Notes: a model not told the origin generated them from the letters alone. A stretch of DNA of 32,404 nucleotides from Oppiella nova (GCA_905397405.1 CAJPVJ010000163.1:1-32404), one strand, 5' to 3'; counted from the stretch's first letter, positions 1-11,799 are shown. Made by a program: numbers and translations.

Positions 1-2491
1 TTCCGGGAGGCAGTCTATCGCAGCTATTGAGGTCCAAATGGGGACCACTTAAGGACAACGAACCCACCATTTCTTTCTATACGCGACAAATACTGGAAGG
101 TTTGAAGTATTTACACGACCAGAAGATAGTGCACCGGGATATCAAAGGGGATAACGTTCTCGTCAATACTTACACCGGAATACTCAAAATATCAGACTTC
201 GGTACGTCCAAGAGGTTGGCCGGTATTAACCCACACACGGAGACCTTTGCCGGAACCTTCCAATACATGGCTCCCGAAGTCATAGATCAGGGACAGAGAG
301 GTTATGGCGCACCGGCAGATATATGGTCTCTGGGCTGCACTATTGTTGAGGTGTGTGTACTCTAAGGAATACCACATGTTCTGTAGATTTCTATAAGATT
401 TAATGAATTTTAATTTACATCTAATTTGTCACCTGAAAGATGGCAACTGGAAAGACACCATTCATAGAGTTAGGGTCGGGTCAGGAGATTATATTCAAAG
501 TAGGCTTCTATAAAGAGCACCCGCAGATCCCACCCTCGATGTCAGAAAAGGCCCAGAAGTTTATCCTCCGGTGCTTTATTCCCGATCCCTTCGAAAGAGC
601 CACTGCTTCACAACTACTCGACGATATATTTCTAGACACCGGTTCCCATCGCAAGAAAAAGCCGACCCCTTCTCCGCTGACTGTCAGCCCTACGCNCCCT
701 CGATGTCAGAAAAGGCCCAGAAGTTTATCCTCCGGTGCTTTATTCCCGATCCCTTCGAAAGAGCCACTGCTTCACAACTACTCGACGATATATTTCTAGA
801 CACCGGTTCCCATCGCAAGAAAAAGCCGACCCCTTCTCCGCTGACTGTCAGCCCTACGCGCGGCTCTCTTATCAATGATTTCAATCGCTCCATATCTGTG
901 CCCATTGACCCCCAGTGCAAGACTGACCGCCAAGAAGGACGGGTCACTCGCTTCTCGAGTACTGGTGAAGACGGGTATGAAGTTATCGCTAATATTTTGC
1001 ACGTTTTATATCTATTTATGTACCGCATGTTTAGTGCATCCAATTTGCACCTAAATATAACTCGACGGTGTGCCAGTCCTTTCGACTCTGGCCCTCATTC
1101 ACCCGCTATGTACTCTCAGAGGTATACCTCATGTTATGTAGATTTGATGTTTGTTTTATTTGTTTCGACTCTTATTATGGGTATTGTTATTATTATTTGT
1201 ATTTTACTTTGTGTGAAACTCTTATTAGTCATAAAACCCTGAATTTTACGAATATATAGTTCAGAAGACGCTCCTTACGCCCGGCGCTCCAGTGGTGTCC
1301 TATTGTCGCCTCCTGTCGAGGGAATGTCCACATTGGGTACGATCGGTGAGTCAGAACAGGAGGGCTTCTTCCTGTTGAAGAAGGACTCGCAAAGGAGGGC
1401 CACTTTGGTGCAGGTGATCACCGAAGACGCTCAGGCTATCTGTGAGCTGTGGTTCCATTTGTTGCGGCAATCGGTGCAGGACTTAGTGCTCACACAAACC
1501 CATTTGCATCGCATACTACTGCCCGGACTCCGGGATTTCATACCTCAGACCAAACGGACGCACATCGAGAGGGCAATCGCTTTACTCAAAGAAGAGCTTG
1601 ACTTCGATGGCGCGGCCATCAATCAGATCCAGTTAGCGCTGCTTAGCTTCCAAGAGGCGGTCAACTTAGTGCTCAGAAACCACAGTATTAAACCGCACTG
1701 GATGTTCGCTCTGGACAGCCTTATTAGGTCCGCAGTTCAGGCCGCCATCACTGTCCTCTCGCCAGAACTTGGAGAGAACATCGCCGGCGGAGAGCTTCGC
1801 GATGAGGTGGAGGAGCCCGTCAATGACATGGAACAGGACAGAGAGTCGACTTCCGGTGTCTCGACTATAAACTCAGCCAAATCAGTAGTATTACGACCTG
1901 TTATTAATGTGATTCCATCCGAGGATCAACTGATCCATCAGTTGCAGCAAAAGAGTGAACAACTGAGGAGTGAAAACCTCAGACTCTTTCAGGAATTGAT
2001 AGAAACTCAGGAAACGCTTCAGGAAATGATAAAAAGCACTTTAAATGAGACGAAAGTGCAAATCAATTTAGTGCAACAGCAGCAGCAAAACCCATCACTT
2101 AGTCCAGTGTTCAGCAACAGCTCCACTTCCACTCTCATCCCATGTAATAAGATTACCGCCAATAGTATGGAAACCAATAGAATTCCTGACAAAGAATTGA
2201 TTGCTTTTTTAACTGATTTAAGAATAGATGAGGAATCCATTGGCAAAGTATTTATACTTTTCATATTAACTCTGCAATTAATTTGATATTAAACTGCTGT
2301 GCAATGTTTGACATGAATATGCATTTTGTTGACAGTTTGTGAATGAAGACTACACTCTAAGGGACTTATCATCGATGACTCGCCAGGATTTAAGGCGTCT
2401 TAATCTGAAAGGAGGCGTCGAATTGCGAATATGGAGAGCTATTGAAGATCATAAAAGTCGTAAACAATTGGAAGTCATTGAAGAGGATTAA
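1..2491 (+). CDS. Ask1: ASK1-type MAP kinase kinase kinase, 3' part (5' end outside window)
   Basis: Serine/threonine kinase that feeds oxidative and ER stress into the JNK/p38 cascades. Exons I assign: 1-350, 440-964, 1265-2247 and 2336-2491, all with GT-AG introns and matching phases. Exon 1 carries the catalytic loop [23 protein letters not shown] and MAPEV; the activation loop reads [14 protein letters not shown], so one Thr of the vertebrate TFTGT run is Ala here. Exon 3 holds the ASK central region ([29 protein letters not shown]) and a coiled coil (about 1930-2070). Exon 4 completes a SAM-like tail ([19 protein letters not shown]). After removing the duplication the visible part is about 615 residues. 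Position 1 lies inside the kinase domain, just before [12 protein letters not shown]. The exon 440-964 contains a 163-bp duplication with an N at 696 that shifts the frame in this assembly. Family identity is firm; MAP3K5 and MAP3K15 orthology cannot be separated. Confidence 0.93.
533..859. repeat. 163-bp direct duplication flanking a single N, inside the ASK1 kinase exon
   Basis: 533-695 and 697-859 are identical as read, separated only by N at 696. The offset of 164 is not a multiple of three, so the kinase C-lobe is encoded twice and the frame changes. Skipping one copy restores a continuous exon that runs from [14 protein letters not shown] straight into RGSLINDF. This is best explained as two overlapping contigs joined without merging the overlap. 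Confidence 0.9.
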
Positions 2492-4100
2492 TGATTATTA
2501 TATAACGAATTAATTTGTATTATTTACATTAAATTTTACAATATTTTATTTCAACTTCGAGTGCCTTACGAGTAGGACTGTGCAATCAGATCATGCCATT
2601 GATGCTCAATATAGCGTTTTACTCTAAATTTAATCATAATATTAATTGTTTAAAGAGTTTATACGAGATTAAAATGATTAATAAAATCAGTTATTGTGTG
2701 CTACGATCACACGACTACTTATAAACTATTTATCGTTACAGTAATATACGACTGCAATAATAAATGTTTAAATTTTTATATAAAATTGATTTAAAAGCCA
2801 AGTGTTGTATTAATTTGATTCTTATTGTAAGTTTATAATCGATTTTATTAATTATTTCAATCGTTAATTAGTTTATAATTTAGAAATTAATTTCATTTAA
2901 ATTTACAGCAAATGAGTGTTAAGTTTTAATTATTAATTGTATTTTGTTTTTGAAATAAAATCTTAAAATTAAAAAATACCTGGAGTGTCAATAATTTAAA
3001 TTAAATATAAATTAATGTTTTGTCAATTTATTTAAGCAAAAGCACTGATTATAAGCTTTTGAACGCAAATGAGTGGAAATATTGGCTTAAATCCAAATAT
3101 ATATTCTTTGTCCCATTTTTCACATTAAACTCTACAGTGAATTGAAAAAGTGAACAAAAAGTATTGCCGTATTATAACAACTTTTAAGTGATTAGTTTTT
3201 AATTGCTATAAATGGTGTCATAAGAATTAAAATTAAAATTCTTTGTAGTTTTTAGATCTTTTGTTATTTTAATTTCACTAAATATTTCTGGCGTTACTCC
3301 CGATAGTTAACGCCAAGATTTACTGATTTATTATCAATATATTACGATTAGTATTGGGGATTTAATAATTTATATTAATTTTTAAAAGTATAACTAAATT
3401 AGTTAATGTCTAAAACAAATTATGAAGTATTTTGCACTTAATTATAATAATATGGATTTTATTAATGTTAAATATTAACCAATTAATCAGCTATTATTTT
3501 GTATTTTCTGTATTTTGGTTTTGCCTTAAATAAATATTAATATTAAATTCAGGTAATTGTTATGATTAAGGATTACATTGGATTAGTATTATAAAGGATT
3601 GCTTTCTGATGAATTTGTGTCAAGTCTGCGGAGAGTTTTATGAAATAAAAACCAATAGCAGTAATACACGAGTCTTACAAAACCTATAATTATTTTCATT
3701 TAAACTAACAATTATTGTTAAATTGTTTTATTATACGCTAATCATATATCGATTCCATTATTATCTGAAAATCCTTTTATGGTTTTATAGTTTTTTTTTT
3801 GTTTTATTTTTGGATAAATTTTATCAAAATTTAGCATTGAATTAGTGGATGAATAAGCTGTTATATTTAAAATTATTTAATTACATAGATTATCTTTCTT
3901 TGCATTACATATTTACAAGATTTTTAAAAATATTTCTTACAATTATTTTTATAAGTTGAGATTTTAAACTGTAGTAACTATCAATTAATAATATAAAATA
4001 ATATAATATTTTACAATATTATATGTACTTTTCAATTTAAAGTGATTAATAGTATATCAATATTACAGTAAAAATATAAAATTATTATATTTAAATTTGT

Positions 4101-4331
4101 TTAGTAAAATATTTGATTTTCATATTTACCGTAGATTTATAATTTGCTGGACAATTGGTGACTAATAATGTACTGTACAGTATTGTGTTTAACAAATTTA
4201 ATATTGTATTAACATNTTAGTAAAATATTTGATTTTCATATTTACCGTAGATTTATAATTTGCTGGACAATTGGTGACTAATAATGTACTGTACAGTATT
4301 GTGTTTAACAAATTTAATATTGTATTAACAT
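4101..4331. repeat. 115-bp direct duplication flanking a single N
   Basis: 4101-4215 and 4217-4331 are identical as read, with N at 4216. Same architecture as the 533-859 and 26090-26348 pairs, pointing to an unmerged contig overlap. Intergenic, so no gene is affected. Confidence 0.9.
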
Positions 4332-4658
4332 TAATAACTTATAGTTACTGTTTTAATTCCTAGGACATTATTCTAATACTGAATTTAATTATTACAAAAT
4401 TAAGTACAGTATTAAATAGAATTTGAATGTTAAAATAATTTTATTTAAAGTGGTGTATGTCTTGTTCATATAATCATAATTAAATTGATGGTTAACTTAC
4501 ATAAGTATAAATATTTTATTGAGATTATCTGAACTTGAACTCAATTGTATTAATTTGCTTTCATTCAGGAAAGTAGTCAACAATTAAATCAATACTGAAT
4601 TTGAATGATAATTAATGTCAAACTTATATTAAAACTTAAACTATATTTTGTAAATTGC

Positions 4659-4916
4659 AATTAAGTTTTTATTTTTACCGAGAGATTTAACTTGAGAAAT
4701 ATGATGAAATTACTTTCATATATAGCATGTTAACCAATAATTTATGTAATAATAAGTAATGTAATAAATATATAAAATAAGGTTAAAATTAAGTTTTTAT
4801 TTTTACCGAGAGATTTAACTTGAGAAATATGATGAAATTACTTTCATATATAGCATGTTAACCAATAATTTATGTAATAATAAGTAATGTATATTTATAT
4901 ATTTTATTCCAATTTT
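4659..4916. repeat. Direct duplication of period 128, with complemented tail
   Basis: 4659-4763 is repeated at 4787-4891 (105 bp, offset 128). The 25 bases after the first copy (4764-4788) and the 25 after the second (4892-4916) differ at every position, and each base is the Watson-Crick partner of its counterpart read in the same direction. No N is present. See findings. Confidence 0.9.
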
Positions 4917-5851
4917 TATGTTTTTCATAAGTTCATATTGTGGGTTTGTGGGACAGTAAGTTAAAACTAGACTAAAGATAGCTATTTTCATCACATGTAA
5001 GTTTCACGGGTATCCAAAGGGTTTAGGCCCATGGGTTTAGACATCTATGACTTTCCTCTCAAGTGATGATTAATTATATTTGAATGAGAATTGCCTCAAA
5101 ACATATGCCGACCTAATGTCTAGACTCCTCTCATCTCCAAATCATTTACTTTGAAACTCTGGTCAATGATTCACAAAGTTTTCAATGATCTTCAAAAGGG
5201 GTTATAGTTATCCATAAGTTCTTCAGTGTTTCAGTTGTCAAACATTTAACTCTAAATAAATTGATTTAATTTTTTCATCATATCAATCTTTCAAAATTAA
5301 CTTACTATTTAATTAAATAACTTATTTACCTTAGTTTTATTTTCTTTTATAAAATAATTTATATATATTTATTCTTTCACAAAGTATTTACTGAAAGATA
5401 CCCTAATAACAAAACGATAAATTCAAAGACTTTTCTTTTTTATTTCTGGTTTTACTTCTTATTTGTTTGGTTTTTCTTAAATTAATTATAAAAATAATTA
5501 TTCAAAAATCCTTCATTTATTTCCAAAAACTAATGAAACTTTTTTCGAATAGTTTTTTATTAGAAATTTTGTTTTTTACGAAAAAATTAAAGGATCGATA
5601 AGACACGACCACACCTTTGCGAACCATTGGTTATATTAATATTTAAAAATATTTAAATTTTTTATTTATTGTAATTCCGATAATTAGATCTCAAGCTAAG
5701 CAATGCATAAAATACAGTGACTGATGAAATCCTTGTACTTGATTACTATAATACGATATTAAATATATATTTAATACTCCAAATACATGTGAAACTAATT
5801 AATATTTTCACGTTTTTGTCACTTAGTTTTTCAATGACATAAATCAAGGCA

Positions 5852-5887
5852 TATATAAAACTCCTCCGAAGTCTTGTACCGATCAGT
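5852..5887 (+). promoter_or_regulatory. TATA box and TCAGT initiator of the cuticle protein gene
   Basis: TATATAAAA at 5852-5860 is followed by TCAGT at 5883-5887. The spacing from the first T of TATA to the presumed +1 A (about 32 bp) is what arthropod core promoters use. The predicted 5' UTR is about 50 nt to the ATG at 5936. Confidence 0.8.
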
Positions 5888-5935
5888 TGAATCCGTTGTC
5901 AATTGATTGCAGTTCACAGCAAAGACTACTCCACA

Positions 5936-6547
5936 ATGAAAATCGCTATTTTGTGTGCACTCGTCGGCGTCTCGCTGGCCATCCCCTACGAAGTTAGTTA
6001 TGGAAAGGCTGTCAACACCGGCCGATCACAAGTGATGCGAAAGGACGACGTAAGTCTCACTCAATTCCATGAGTTATGTCTTATTTCATGAGTTTATCGT
6101 ATGGTATGATAGGGTCACGGAAACTACGAGTTCGGATACGATGAGGACCACCACTCTGGAGGCACCTCCAGACGCGAAAAGGGTGGTAAGGGATGGCAAA
6201 CCGGTTCATACGAGCTGAGAGACAGAGACGGACGCAAACGAACCGTGAAATACGTGGCCGACGCCCACGGATTCAGAGCTCAGGTCGACACGAATGAGCC
6301 CGGAGTTGATGCCAAAGAAGATCCCGCAGACGTCAACATCAACAAGAATGGATACGGTATCCAATGGGCACAACCCGTGACCACTTACATCGCAAAGGCT
6401 GAGCCCCAGATCCTCATCGCTAAGGCTGAGCCCCAAATCATTTCGTACGGACAACTGTCTCTCGACAACGGAAACTACGGAAAGGGATGGGCCTCGGGAT
6501 ACGAGTCCTCCTGGGATAATAATGGAAACTTGTACGGCAAATACTAG
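5936..6547 (+). CDS. Cuticle protein with Rebers-Riddiford chitin-binding domain
   Basis: Structural protein of the exoskeleton; the RR domain binds chitin. Two exons, 5936-6049 and 6113-6547, with a 63-bp phase-0 intron (GTAAGT...ATAG), a common layout in which the first exon carries the signal peptide. The product is 182 residues. Residues 1-15 (MKIAILCALVGVSLA) are a short signal peptide. The RR core is GWQTGSYELRDRDGRKR followed by TVKYVADAHGFRAQVDTNEP, closest to the RR-2-like form common in chelicerates. The C-terminal third has a near-perfect internal repeat (IAKAEPQIL/IAKAEPQII) and a Gly/Tyr/Trp-rich tail ending in LYGKY. I chose the ATG at 5936 over the upstream in-frame codons because it gives a clean signal peptide and lies just downstream of the promoter. 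AATAAA at 6732-6737 is the likely poly(A) signal. Confidence 0.94.
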
Positions 6548-7621
6548 ACACTTAGCACTGGTTTAATCGATTGCTGAATCAAATGAATGGTTTTTCAAAG
6601 TTTTAGAATTTTAAATATTAATTATCAAATATTACAAATATTGTAAAGTTATTATTAAGTTATTATTTCAATGATTACTTCACTTTCAATTGCTTTGCTT
6701 AATGTGTGACTCAGTTTTTAGTTGTTTTTCAAATAAATATAATTTGTTTTTGCTCTGAAAACTGTTCATCTTATTCGCACTCTATGGTACAGTGTCTATG
6801 ACATAGACACGACACTATGTCAAATACGATCAGACCATTATTTATCAAATTAACTAGTCCACTACCTATTTAACTAATTTATATATGTTTCTTAAAATAC
6901 TGGTATATACTGAAATAACTGTTATTACCTATTAATTCAACAAAGTGCTTTATCATTAGATAATATTATAGTAATTATTAAAATATTACTTTTCGAACTA
7001 CAAAATTAGCTTGATAGTGATCAAATATACTGCAAATTACTGGGTAATATACTGGGTAAATTCTTATCGTAATTGTTAAGGGGTAATGTCTAAACAGTAG
7101 GATAAAATAAATATTTTGTATACTTTAATATTAGATACTTTGTGAGACAATTGATTTATAAATTAGAAATTCAATTACAAATAATTCTCGTAGCTACCGT
7201 TACCGCTACCATTACTATTAATCATACACTTAATTAGTATAAAATTAAATAATTTTAAAAATAAGATCACTTCTCATTGATTGTACTGTTAGAAATTCTA
7301 ACTTAGAATTTAAAATTTAAATGGATTATTCTTACATATTCTTAATTTGTTAGTATTACAATATCTTTTTTAATCAAATGTTAAATGTTTGCTAATCTGT
7401 AAAAATGTAATCCAATCATTTGAAAACAGATTAAAACAGTTTTAATAAAACTGTTACATTCTTGCGATTTTTAAATTAAAATTACTTCATTTACTGAATT
7501 ACACAGTGATATGCTATAAATTAATATGGGCTGATAAACAATGCATTTCCTAATTGAATGCAATTATAAAATCTCGCTCTTTTGACAAATGAATGGAAAT
7601 TTTAAAGCAAAACATTTGAAA
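6548..7621. other. Intergenic, 3' UTR plus AT-rich DNA
   Basis: No coding region seen. It contains the cuticle gene 3' UTR and a 19-bp palindrome at 6792-6810 (GTGTCTATG, one A, CATAGACAC). Confidence 0.7.
6732..6737 (+). terminator. Poly(A) signal AATAAA of the cuticle protein gene
   Basis: First canonical AATAAA after the stop, 185 bp downstream, followed by a T-rich stretch. Confidence 0.6.
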
Positions 7622-8379
7622 ATGTCTTCAATAAGAGTGTTGTATTTGATGAGAGCCTACAAGAGAATGAATTCATTGATTAGACCACAAATGTATTGAC
7701 TAATAAACGCAAAGCAGATCTCAATCACTCCAAACCTATACAAAGAGAAATCCAAAGACAGCGGCGAAGAGATAAAAGAGATGAAAGATTTGGCGGATTT
7801 AGAGCAGAATCTAAAGAAAATAATCAACTAATAAACGCAAAGCAGATCTCAATCACTCCAAACCTATACAAAGAGAAATCCAAAGACAGCGGCGAAGAGA
7901 TAAAAGAGATGAAAGATTTGGCGGATTTAGAGCAGAATCTAAAGAAAATAATCAACGAATACATTGATCCCACCTCTCCTTTCGAAGGACTCATCAATAG
8001 ATGGGTGTCTAAGCCATGGATCAGATTCTTTGGCGATAAGGTTAAGAAAGTTCGAGTAAAGGAACGAAAGGAAGCGCCGGCTCTGACGGACGGCATGTTT
8101 CGGATGGCCTTCGATTTGGCCGGTTTTCGTGCCGAAGACATTCGGGTCATTGTCTCGAACTCTAAGCTCTATATCGAGGCGAAGAGAGAGGAAGCCAATG
8201 AAGACGGCTCTAAGGCTTGGCGTGAGTTCTCCTATGAATGTCTGATACCCTCTGAAATAAATTTGGACACTTTGGGGGCGTTTCTCGACTCCGGAGGACT
8301 TCTTATAATCGAAGGCGGAATGACGACCATTGAAGTGATGGGAATCAAGAAGAGTTCCGTCCCTAAGAAGAAGAAATAA
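7622..8379 (+). CDS. Small heat shock protein (alpha-crystallin domain), 5' end unresolved
   Basis: ATP-independent holdase chaperone family. The secure part is 7827-8379 in one frame, ending in TAA. The alpha-crystallin domain runs from about APALTDGMFRMAFDLAGF through LYIEAKREE and WREFSYECLIPSEINL to LDSGGLLIIEGG; the tail ends SSVPKKKK and holds an IEV motif that may act as the oligomerisation I-x-I/V. The position matching the vertebrate HSPB5 Arg120 is Tyr here by my alignment. The 5' end is disturbed by a 128-bp duplication (7699-7826 repeated from 7827), which shifts frame. Ignoring one copy, the frame meets a TGA at 7697-7699. A possible start is ATG 7622, spliced from about 7636 to 7715 over a 78-bp intron with a weak GTGTTG donor; otherwise the first in-frame Met is 7909. 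AATAAA at 8442-8447 is the likely poly(A) signal. Confidence 0.8.
7699..7956. repeat. Direct duplication, period 128, in the sHSP 5' coding region
   Basis: The sequence from 7699 recurs from 7827 and stays identical for about 130 bp (to 7828 and 7956). The offset of 128 changes reading frame, so the first copy is read out of frame. No N. Same period as the pairs at 4659 and 31550. Confidence 0.92.
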
Positions 8380-9407
8380 CTCATTTTTATTTATATTTAT
8401 TTTAAACATTTTGTAAACACTTTTATTTAATTTTGATTCAAATAAATTATTTTTAACTAACAAGTAAGTTAGTAGTTAACAATTTTAGTTAAACTAAATG
8501 ACAACTTAAGGAGGTATGAGTAACTACACTGGAATTTATTACAATTCCTGTTATCTATTACATATCCTGTCTAATTATATAAATATTTTTAGAGAAAATC
8601 ACAAAAATTTAAAACCATTTTCTATTTGTGAATCAGTTGTTTAACTTATAGTAAGACAATATAAATTTTATATAGAATGGCAGTGGAAGTGGCAGTCAAT
8701 ACTAGTTTCACTCCATATATATTTTTAATCAGTGATTTCTAATAAAAATATATCTATTAATAAAATAATATTATTCATATAAATTGTAATATGCCAATAG
8801 TTTTTCCTTAGTAATGTTTTAGTTAAGTTTTTTTTGTTAAATATAAGTTATATTATATAACTAAAATGTTGTTTTATTAAATTAGTTTTCAAAACACTAC
8901 TAAAATGTATCATTTATGAAAGAATGATGTGCCTATTTGTGAAACTACAGTACTGTACGTCCAACTCTAAATCATTACACGAATCAGTGGTTATCATCGG
9001 TAATACGGACACTCGAGCGGACAAAATACAAAATGCAACCACAAAAAGACCAAATATTGACGACAATTGAAAGTGAAAGCATTTAAGTTTACTCACTAAG
9101 GCATTAGGAATTTATGCGATTTACAGATTTAAATAAAGATAACTTTAATGGTGTTTGAAGTGTACAGTGCGAACAGCTTTTCTATATTTGTTTGGATCGT
9201 TGACTTCATGACTAGTATGGATCTAATGTTGAAAATGAAAATTCTGTAATAAATAAAACGCTGAACTATATCTACAAAGGCAATTGAATCGGTGAACTCA
9301 AGTCAAGCGAACTTTCACTTCACTCTCACTTTTCATAACCTGAAACAAACTTTTTAGGACTCGTTTGCCCACATTTATCGCTAATTACAGAGCAATTAAA
9401 ATTTTAG
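8380..9407. other. AT-rich intergenic region
   Basis: No convincing coding region on either strand. Includes the sHSP 3' UTR and the presumed upstream region of the chitinase gene. Confidence 0.65.
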
Positions 9408-9440
9408 TATAAATATATATTTAGAAAATATTATTTAGTT
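9408..9440 (+). promoter_or_regulatory. Possible TATA promoter of the chitinase gene
   Basis: TATAAATA at 9408-9415, with an initiator-like TTAGTT at 9435-9440 about 30 bp downstream and the ATG at 9482. The surroundings are very AT-rich, so the TATA match is weak evidence. Confidence 0.4.
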
Positions 9441-9481
9441 AATCCTCTTCTAAGCAGCAAAAAAGACAGCAGAAAATCAAA

Positions 9482-11799
9482 ATGTTTATTATACTTAATA
9501 TTTTCTTTCTAACTATTATTCAATTGAATATTGAATTTGTTAAAACTGAAGACACTTTAACGGATCCAAAGGTTGTCTGCTATTTCAGCGCTTGGGCTGT
9601 ATATCGAGAGAAACCCATGGCTTATGACATTGAAGACATCCCTGGTGACAAATGTACTCACATTATCTACAGTTTCATTGGTTTGGATAATAAGACATAC
9701 GAATTGAGAAATATTGATCCGAGTTATGACATCGAGAATAAGGGATTTGAACGGTTCGTTGGTTTACGTAAAAAATATCCCAAACTTAAAATAATGGTAG
9801 CAATCGGGGGGTGGGCTGAGGGCGGCCAACAGTACTCGCAAATGGTGGCCGACAAAGGGAAACGACAGCGTTTTGTTGAACAAGTCATTCAATGGCTAAA
9901 TAGGTATGATTACGACGGCTTTGATCTCGACTGGGAGTATCCCGGAGCCAGCGATAGGCAGGGCTCGTATTCTGATAAACAAAACTTTTTAGAACTCGTC
10001 AAGGTTTGCAAAGTTTTGAGATTTTTTTATCTTGAACAGTTTTTATCTTGAATTGATTGTTTCAATTGAATAGGAATTGAGAGAAGAATTTGACAAACAG
10101 AGCCGTAAACTATTGCTAACGGCTGCCGTTCCCGTCGCTAAGTTCCGTCTACAAGAAGGCTATGAAGTATACGAATTGGGACAGTATGTCATCAGTTGCT
10201 TGTTCTCTAACTCGATACATGATTTAACCCAATAAATTGATAAAACTGGTACTAGATTACTGGATCAAATCCATTTGATGACATATGACCTGAGAGGCAG
10301 TTGGACTGGTTTTGCGGACGTCCACTCCCCGCTGTATCGCAGACCTGGAATCGATGAGTGGGCGTATGAGAAGCTCAATGTGGTATTGTCTTCATATCTA
10401 TCACTTCCTATCACTTCCTATCACTTCCTATCACTTCCTATCACTTCCTATCAATATATTCAATGTAATCGTGAATCGTATACTTATAAGAATGATGGCG
10501 CAAACTTATGGTACACTATGGGAGCGCCTAAACATAAATTAATTATTGGAGTGCCCTTCTATGGCCGCACCTATACGTTGGGCAGTAAAGACAATCATGG
10601 ATTGAGAGCACCCATCAAGAGATGGGATGCAAATAACGGCGGCGGAGAACCCGGAATATATACAAATGCCTCCGGATTTTTGGCATATTATGAAGTAAGT
10701 TGCCATCAATTTCTTTAATAAATTGTATTTTAAATTCTGAATATTCTGTTGTTATTTGAATACAGTATAAATAACTTGTGAATATGTTTTCAAATTCTCA
10801 ACTAAAGTTTCAAGTTTAGTCACTAAACCAGTATTTTACTGATATTTTTAAGAATAACTTCTTTAATTGTAAATAATATATATTTTTTCAAATTACAAAT
10901 TAATCTAAATTTAAAGATATGTGTAAAACTTAAATATTTTTAAGATATGTGTGGAAACAAACTCTGGGAACTGGACTAAAGAGTTCGATGCTATAGGCAA
11001 ATGTCCGTTTGCTTATTGGGATAACCAATGGGTTGGCTATGAGGACGAGAACAGTATTGGAATCAAAATGGATTTTATTAGGAGTGAAGGCTATGGCGGA
11101 GGAATGATTTGGGCCATCGATTTGGATGACTTCACTGGTGTTTGCGGGGGAAAGAAGAACGCATTGCTTAACGTTATGAACGATAAATTGAAAGGATATC
11201 AGGTCTTAGTGCCCGACCCCTCAAAGTTGACAACTACTGCAAAGCCTGGCAACCAGTGGTGGCCACAACCTGTCTCTACATCCACAGCAAAGCCAACGAC
11301 AAGCAAATCAAAGTCAACAAAACCATCAGTTGTTTCAATAACTCCGAGCACTAGTAGTTCTGTTAAGACCACCACAACAACTGGCAAACCTAAAGCAACT
11401 AAACCTTCCGTTGTATCCATCACCCCGAGTACTACCAGTACTACCAATACTCCGAGTACTACCAGTACTACTACCAGTACTACCAGTACTACCAGTACTA
11501 CCAATACTCCGAGCCCTACCAGTCCTCCCAATACAATCAATACATCGCCCGAAACTCCTAAAACGAGTTCAACGGAAGCACCGCCCGGTTCTATCACTGA
11601 GAAATGTGCTGAACCTGGGGTACTGTTTGTCCCCCACCCTGATTGCAAAATGTACTACTGGTGCGTTCATGGGGTACCAGTCCTCCAGACGTGCCCTAGG
11701 AACACAATATGGGACGTGAACTCAAACAGATGCGAGTGGTATAACCCAAACAAAAAGGATTATAATTGTAACACTAGTAGTATTGACAATCAATTATAA
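9482..11799 (+). CDS. Secreted GH18 chitinase with Ser/Thr-rich linker and C-terminal chitin-binding domain
   Basis: Endochitinase that hydrolyses beta-1,4-GlcNAc links in cuticle or gut-lining chitin. Exons: 9482-10003, 10074-10183, 10256-10382, 10491-10694 and 10945-11799; all junctions are GT-AG and in phase. The spliced protein is 605 residues. The N-terminal hydrophobic stretch (1-20) is a signal peptide. GH18 landmarks: [26 protein letters not shown], the catalytic DxxDxDxE motif in [12 protein letters not shown] (Asp145, 148, 150 and acid/base Glu152 all present), [21 protein letters not shown] and [12 protein letters not shown] Thr/Ser/Pro-rich linker is followed by a CBM14/peritrophin-A domain with six cysteines spaced 12-5-9-12-11. 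The intron at 10383-10490 is stop-free and a multiple of three, but the family alignment (EKLNV joined to [13 protein letters not shown]) favours splicing. An AATAAA begins 5 nt after the stop codon; another is at 11907-11912. Confidence 0.95.
10401..10450. repeat. Decamer minisatellite in chitinase intron 3
   Basis: Five perfect tandem copies of TCACTTCCTA, flanked by partial units, filling nearly half of the 108-bp intron. Confidence 0.95.
11420..11530. repeat. Repeat tract coding the chitinase Thr/Ser linker
   Basis: Degenerate in-frame 9-bp units related to ACTACCAGT, with interspersed AATACTCCG, encode TST/NTPS runs. Expected to be heavily O-glycosylated and length-variable. The opposite strand gives a long Val/Leu-rich ORF that is only a shadow. 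Confidence 0.85.

Larger units (their letters stand above)
2492..5851. other. AT-rich intergenic region
   Basis: No convincing ORF on either strand. It contains the ASK1 3' UTR with possible poly(A) signals (AATAAA near 2758 and 2955), long A/T-rich runs, two local duplications listed separately, and an isolated GC-richer 8-bp inverted repeat at 3289-3315. A slightly GC-richer patch at about 4970-5230 has no coding signature that I can see. Confidence 0.7.

Noticed and set aside
571-1242. Tandem kinase C-lobe in ASK1 as a real duplication
   Set aside because: The copies are identical, separated by a lone N, and shift the frame; an assembly join explains all three facts.
7939-8463. 174-codon minus-strand ORF opposite the sHSP
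   Set aside because: The plus strand encodes a recognisable alpha-crystallin domain; the minus frame has no features.
11199-11648. Val/Leu-rich 149-codon ORF on the minus strand
   Set aside because: It is the antisense shadow of the Thr/Ser-rich chitinase linker repeat.
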